Assembly: GCA_947258905.1 (NCBI GenBank)
Contig: CAMYKF010000721.1
Span: forward strand, 1 to 8,677
From: an uncultured Pirellulaceae bacterium
GTDB taxonomy: Bacteria > Planctomycetota > Planctomycetia > Pirellulales > Pirellulaceae
Length of the DNA stretch: 8,677 nucleotides
Reading direction: 5' to 3'
Shown here: piece by piece, positions 5,986 to 8,677 of the stretch
How positions within the stretch are numbered: position 1 is the stretch's first letter
Layout: each line of letters begins with the position of its first letter
Position numbers and translations under genes: made by a program
Notes under the pieces: generated by a model
Told to the model about the DNA's origin: nothing
What the model saw: the letters and a program-made list of their open reading frames with translations, nothing else
The model's database searches: none

Positions 5986-7920
5986 TCAGCGAATTCCTTC
6001 CATCATCAAATAAACAACTGCCAGTAGTCCAAGGACAAACCAGATGAGATAAAACGACAGCAACCCGTTGTGGGCAATTTGAAGCACCCTGATTGGCCTG
6101 GCCAAGGCCCTTCCGGCCGATGAATAGATATCAAACATCTTCATCCGAGCCATAACAAACAGCGACTTCAGCACCGGCAGCTGTTGAACGGTTCGATAAA
6201 AATCCACCCCTGTGACTTCTACATGTCGTTGGGCTCCGGCGGGGACCCCGGGGATGCGGGCTTCGTCCAGACTTTCGCCGCCGATGAAGGTGGGTACCTT
6301 GCGCAGTTTTCCGTTTCGCAAGGTCAACGCATACACCAGCCAACCCAACAAAAACGCGATGAGTAACAAAATCGTTGCCTGGCCGGCCAACCAGGTACCC
6401 GTAAACGTGACCGGTTCGCTAACGGCAGGCAGAATGAACCATCGCAATGGGAATTCATTGACCAGGACACCAAAGGCAACACACAATCCGGCGAGCAAAA
6501 CCATCGGCACCACGGCCGAAATTGGCGCCCTGCTAATTTTCAATTCGCGTACCGTCGGAGACGGCTTGCACAAAAACACGGCATGCAACAGCTTGACAAT
6601 GACGGCCATCGTGAGCGCGGAACCCAACATCGCGACCGCCAGCCACACCACCCAAAGCATGCCTCCATTGTCCTGACCCGATTCAATGATCGATTGGTAA
6701 ATCATCCATTTGGACGCGAATCCGTTTAACGGAGGAATGGCTGATACCGACAGTGCCGCCACCAGGCAAGCCGCGAAAGTCAGCGGCAAACGAGTGGCCA
6801 GGCCCCCCAACCGATCAAGATCAACCGTGCCCGCCTTTTGTTCGATCACGCCTGCGCCCAGAAACAGGCAGCACTTGCAAATGGCGTGATTCAACATGTG
6901 AAATAAGCCGGCGGCCAGACCGGCGACCGTTCCCGTACCGATGGCCAGAAAAATAAAACCCACCTGGCTGATTGCGCAATATGCCAACAGACGTTTCAGG
7001 TTCTGCTGGACAAGCGCCATCATCCCTCCGCCAAGAATCGTGACGGCTCCGATGACCATGAGCAGGGCGGAAACGCCATCGGTCATTTCAAACAGACCCG
7101 TGAATGCGCGAACCAGCAAATAAATGCCCAGTAATTTGTCGAGTGAAGCGGGCAGATAAGCGGTAACCGGTGCGTATGCCTTTTCCGCAAAATCAGGCAA
7201 CCATGAATGGAGTGGGATCGCACCGACCTTGGCCACAACGGCGGCGATCAGGCACAGAAAGGCAATGTACGAAGGCAGAGAATTCAGACTCAAAACGCCT
7301 GCATCCATTCGTGTCGAACCGTGCTCAACCCAAAGCAAGGCAGTGCAGAGTAGAAGAAGACTGTCAGAACCACCCACCATGACGAAAGTCTTCCGGGAAG
7401 CGTCCGCTGCATCCTGCCCGGCAACTCCAATCATTAAATACATGGTCAGCGCGAGCATCCCCCACGCAGTCAGCAGCAAAACGAGATCGTTAGCCAGAAA
7501 TACAATGCAAGAAAAAGCGAGGGATCCTAACAGGCAGGCATGATAAATCCGATTCTGCCAATCGTCGGACGGTTCTTCAATTCGTCGACTCCCCGTGTCC
7601 GCATCGTCCGGTGGACTCCGTTTGATGCTTTGCAGATAGCCCAGTGAGTAGATGGCAATCAGCAAAGCGAAGAAGGCCGCTGCCACGAGCATTAATCCGC
7701 TCAACTGGTCGACGTGCAATAACGGCCAGCCTGCAAGCTCAAGCGTGCGAGTTTCGCCACCAAACACCAGCACGGCGTTTAACAAGGTTATTGCACAAGC
7801 CGTAACGGATAGCCAGGCTCGAGCCTTTTCCCACTGTCCTGGCAAGCCGATACAAACAAGTCCCGCCAGAAACGGGATGCTGATCATTTGGACTAGCGGG
7901 TCAAGCATCATTTCGCTCAT
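5986..7920 (-). CDS. MrpA/NuoL-like antiporter subunit (N-terminal MrpA-type), 644 aa
   Basis: A polytopic membrane protein of the complex I/Mrp antiporter family, expected to form an ion channel in the membrane arm. It carries the family landmarks: the TM7 region AKVGAIPLHSWLPDF with Lys231, Lys262 in the following helix (DKLLGIYLLVR), QQNLKRLLAYCAISQVGF, and FHMLNHAICKCCLFLGAG with His341, His345 and Lys349. In the TM5 segment the usual channel glutamate is Gly154 (TAWGMLALTMY). The last ~100 residues (FIGGES..., then VTGVDFYRTVQQLPVLKSL and a final membrane helix) resemble the C-terminal lateral-helix region of NuoL/HycC-type subunits. At 644 aa it corresponds to MrpA without its C-terminal third, which is encoded by the gene at 5293-5862. 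The ATG at 7920 lies inside the end of the large-subunit gene behind GAGGTGGG; Met4 and Met5 are alternative starts. MrpA of Na+/H+ antiporters and HyfB/HycC are the nearest families. Confidence 0.93.
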   Translation of the reverse strand: MSEMMLDPLVQMISIPFLAGLVCIGLPGQWEKARAWLSVTACAITLLNAVLVFGGETRTLELAGWPLLHVDQLSGLMLVAAAFFALLIAIYSLGYLQSIKRSPPDDADTGSRRIEEPSDDWQNRIYHACLLGSLAFSCIVFLANDLVLLLTAWGMLALTMYLMIGVAGQDAADASRKTFVMVGGSDSLLLLCTALLWVEHGSTRMDAGVLSLNSLPSYIAFLCLIAAVVAKVGAIPLHSWLPDFAEKAYAPVTAYLPASLDKLLGIYLLVRAFTGLFEMTDGVSALLMVIGAVTILGGGMMALVQQNLKRLLAYCAISQVGFIFLAIGTGTVAGLAAGLFHMLNHAICKCCLFLGAGVIEQKAGTVDLDRLGGLATRLPLTFAACLVAALSVSAIPPLNGFASKWMIYQSIIESGQDNGGMLWVVWLAVAMLGSALTMAVIVKLLHAVFLCKPSPTVRELKISRAPISAVVPMVLLAGLCVAFGVLVNEFPLRWFILPAVSEPVTFTGTWLAGQATILLLIAFLLGWLVYALTLRNGKLRKVPTFIGGESLDEARIPGVPAGAQRHVEVTGVDFYRTVQQLPVLKSLFVMARMKMFDIYSSAGRALARPIRVLQIAHNGLLSFYLIWFVLGLLAVVYLMMEGIR

Positions 7921-8677
7921 CCCACCTCAATTGAGGTCCTTCATGACCCATCTCCGACTTGAGCCATTCCGTTTTCTCTCGCGACATTTGCAACAATTCC
8001 CTGCCGCGAATGACCACCTCGTCCGTTTCCGCATCCACCACCGCCGCCATGCGTTCAGTACAGCAGTAACACGGATCGACCGCCGCCAGGATAATCGTGG
8101 CATCGGCAATGGTTTCGCCAATGACCGCTTCCCGGTTGGTAGGGACATTCATGTAGCTCGGCGCGCGAATCTTGTGTCGAACCGGGCGGTTACTGCCGTC
8201 ACTGCGAATGTAATGAAATACTTCTCCGCGAGGCGCTTCGTAAATTCCGATGCCTTCGCCGGGTTTCACCTCCTTTGGTTTGGAATCGACGGGACCCGAG
8301 GCTGTTTCCAGTTGGGACAAACACTGTCGAATGATCCGAATGGACTCGAATACCTCTCGGATGCGTACCATGATTTTGTCGAAAATGTCTCCTGCACTTT
8401 CCAATATCACGTCCCACTCGACCAGGCCGTAAGCGGCGTGCGGGTGATCTCTGCGAATATCCATGTCCACTCCGGAAGCGCGCGCCGTGGGGCCCAATGC
8501 GCCGTACTTGCGAATCTGTTCAGGAGTCAGAATCCCGATTCCGCGAGTGCGAGCCTGGATCAGGGGATCATCGGCAACGGTGTTTCTGAAAAGGTCCAGC
8601 GGCGCGTCCAGGGTAGCGAGCATTTTGCGGATTGCCGGAATTTCGGCCGCCGAAACGTCGCGCCGGACCCCACCTGG
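7901..8677 (-). CDS. [NiFe] hydrogenase large subunit, group 4 (HycE/MbhL-like), C-terminal part
   Basis: The catalytic subunit that holds the NiFe site for H2/H+ interconversion on the cytoplasmic side of the membrane. The frame is open to the window edge, so 258 C-terminal residues are visible and the N-terminal CxxC is outside. The visible part begins PGGVRRD, a family motif, then LGPTARASGVDMDIRRDHPHAAY and PRGEVFHYIRSDGSNRPVRHKIRAPSY, which are shared by group 4 large subunits and complex I NuoD. Near the end is DPCYCCTER (8051-8077), whose first and last Cys are the C-terminal nickel ligands. NuoD and Mbx subunits lack this pair, so this is a true hydrogenase. A 49-residue tail follows the Arg; in HycE the maturation protease cuts after the Arg of this motif. 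The gene overlaps the next one by 20 bases. The exact subgroup (4a, 4b or 4d) cannot be fixed; the Mrp neighbours favour 4b or 4d. Confidence 0.95.
   Translation of the reverse strand, partial: PGGVRRDVSAAEIPAIRKMLATLDAPLDLFRNTVADDPLIQARTRGIGILTPEQIRKYGALGPTARASGVDMDIRRDHPHAAYGLVEWDVILESAGDIFDKIMVRIREVFESIRIIRQCLSQLETASGPVDSKPKEVKPGEGIGIYEAPRGEVFHYIRSDGSNRPVRHKIRAPSYMNVPTNREAVIGETIADATIILAAVDPCYCCTERMAAVVDAETDEVVIRGRELLQMSREKTEWLKSEMGHEGPQLRWDERNDA
7924..7937. promoter_or_regulatory. 14-bp perfect palindrome covering the ribosome binding site of the NuoL-like gene
   Basis: The bases ACCTCAATTGAGGT form a perfect palindrome inside the 3' end of the large-subunit gene, directly before the ATG at 7920. 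In the mRNA it can fold as a 5-bp stem (ACCUC/GAGGU) with an AAUU loop, and the 3' arm is the GAGGU of the ribosome binding site. Ribosomes finishing the large subunit would melt it, giving translational coupling. The structure is seen in the sequence; its role is inferred, and the stem is short. Confidence 0.35.

Noticed and set aside
7901..8677. Complex I NuoD or Mbx-type subunit instead of a hydrogenase
   Set aside because: The C-terminal CxxC and the tail after it are present and a HycI-type protease is encoded in the operon; NuoD and Mbx lack these.
1..8677. CRISPR array, insertion sequence or integrase gene
   Set aside because: No regularly spaced repeats, transposase or recombinase motifs were seen in the window.

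Overview
The window is almost entirely one minus-strand operon, running from the right edge down to about 574. It encodes the membrane part and accessory proteins of a group 4 (membrane-bound, energy-converting) [NiFe] hydrogenase joined to a complete Mrp/Mnh-type cation/H+ antiporter module. In reading order it holds: the C-terminal 258 residues of the hydrogenase large subunit (7901-8677, cut by the window edge); a NuoL/MrpA-like antiporter subunit (5986-7920); a possible tiny ORF (5882-5983); a fused MrpA-C-terminal/MbhD-MbhE protein (5293-5862); MrpB, C, D, E, F and G (5296 down to 1781); a HycF/HyfH-type two-cluster ferredoxin subunit (1128-1778); and a HycI-type hydrogenase maturation protease (574 to about 1158).

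The parts fit together as follows. The large subunit keeps the C-terminal nickel-ligand motif (DPCYCCTER) and a tail after the conserved Arg. HycI-type proteases remove such a tail once nickel is inserted, and that protease lies at the end of the same operon. The iron-sulfur subunit would pass electrons to the small subunit, which should lie beyond the right edge with the NuoH- and NuoC-like subunits. The Mrp subunits would couple H2 evolution or oxidation to Na+ or H+ movement. The mrp genes are in canonical order A-B-C-D-E-F-G, with mrpA split into two genes, and sit as a block between the large-subunit and ferredoxin genes. The electron donor (ferredoxin, formate or other) cannot be told from this window.

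Positions 1-573 hold no gene I can support. They contain the 3' half of an elongator-like tRNA with anticodon CAT (162-203, minus strand), cut at the anticodon loop. This is what integration of a mobile element into a tRNA gene leaves behind. Its orientation would put the element on the side of the hydrogenase operon, so the operon may be part of a genomic island. That is inference from one end only.

The source is a bacterium of moderate GC with clear AAGGA/GGAG ribosome binding sites and tightly packed genes. The sequence does not fix the phylum; a Planctomycetes-like origin is only an impression.
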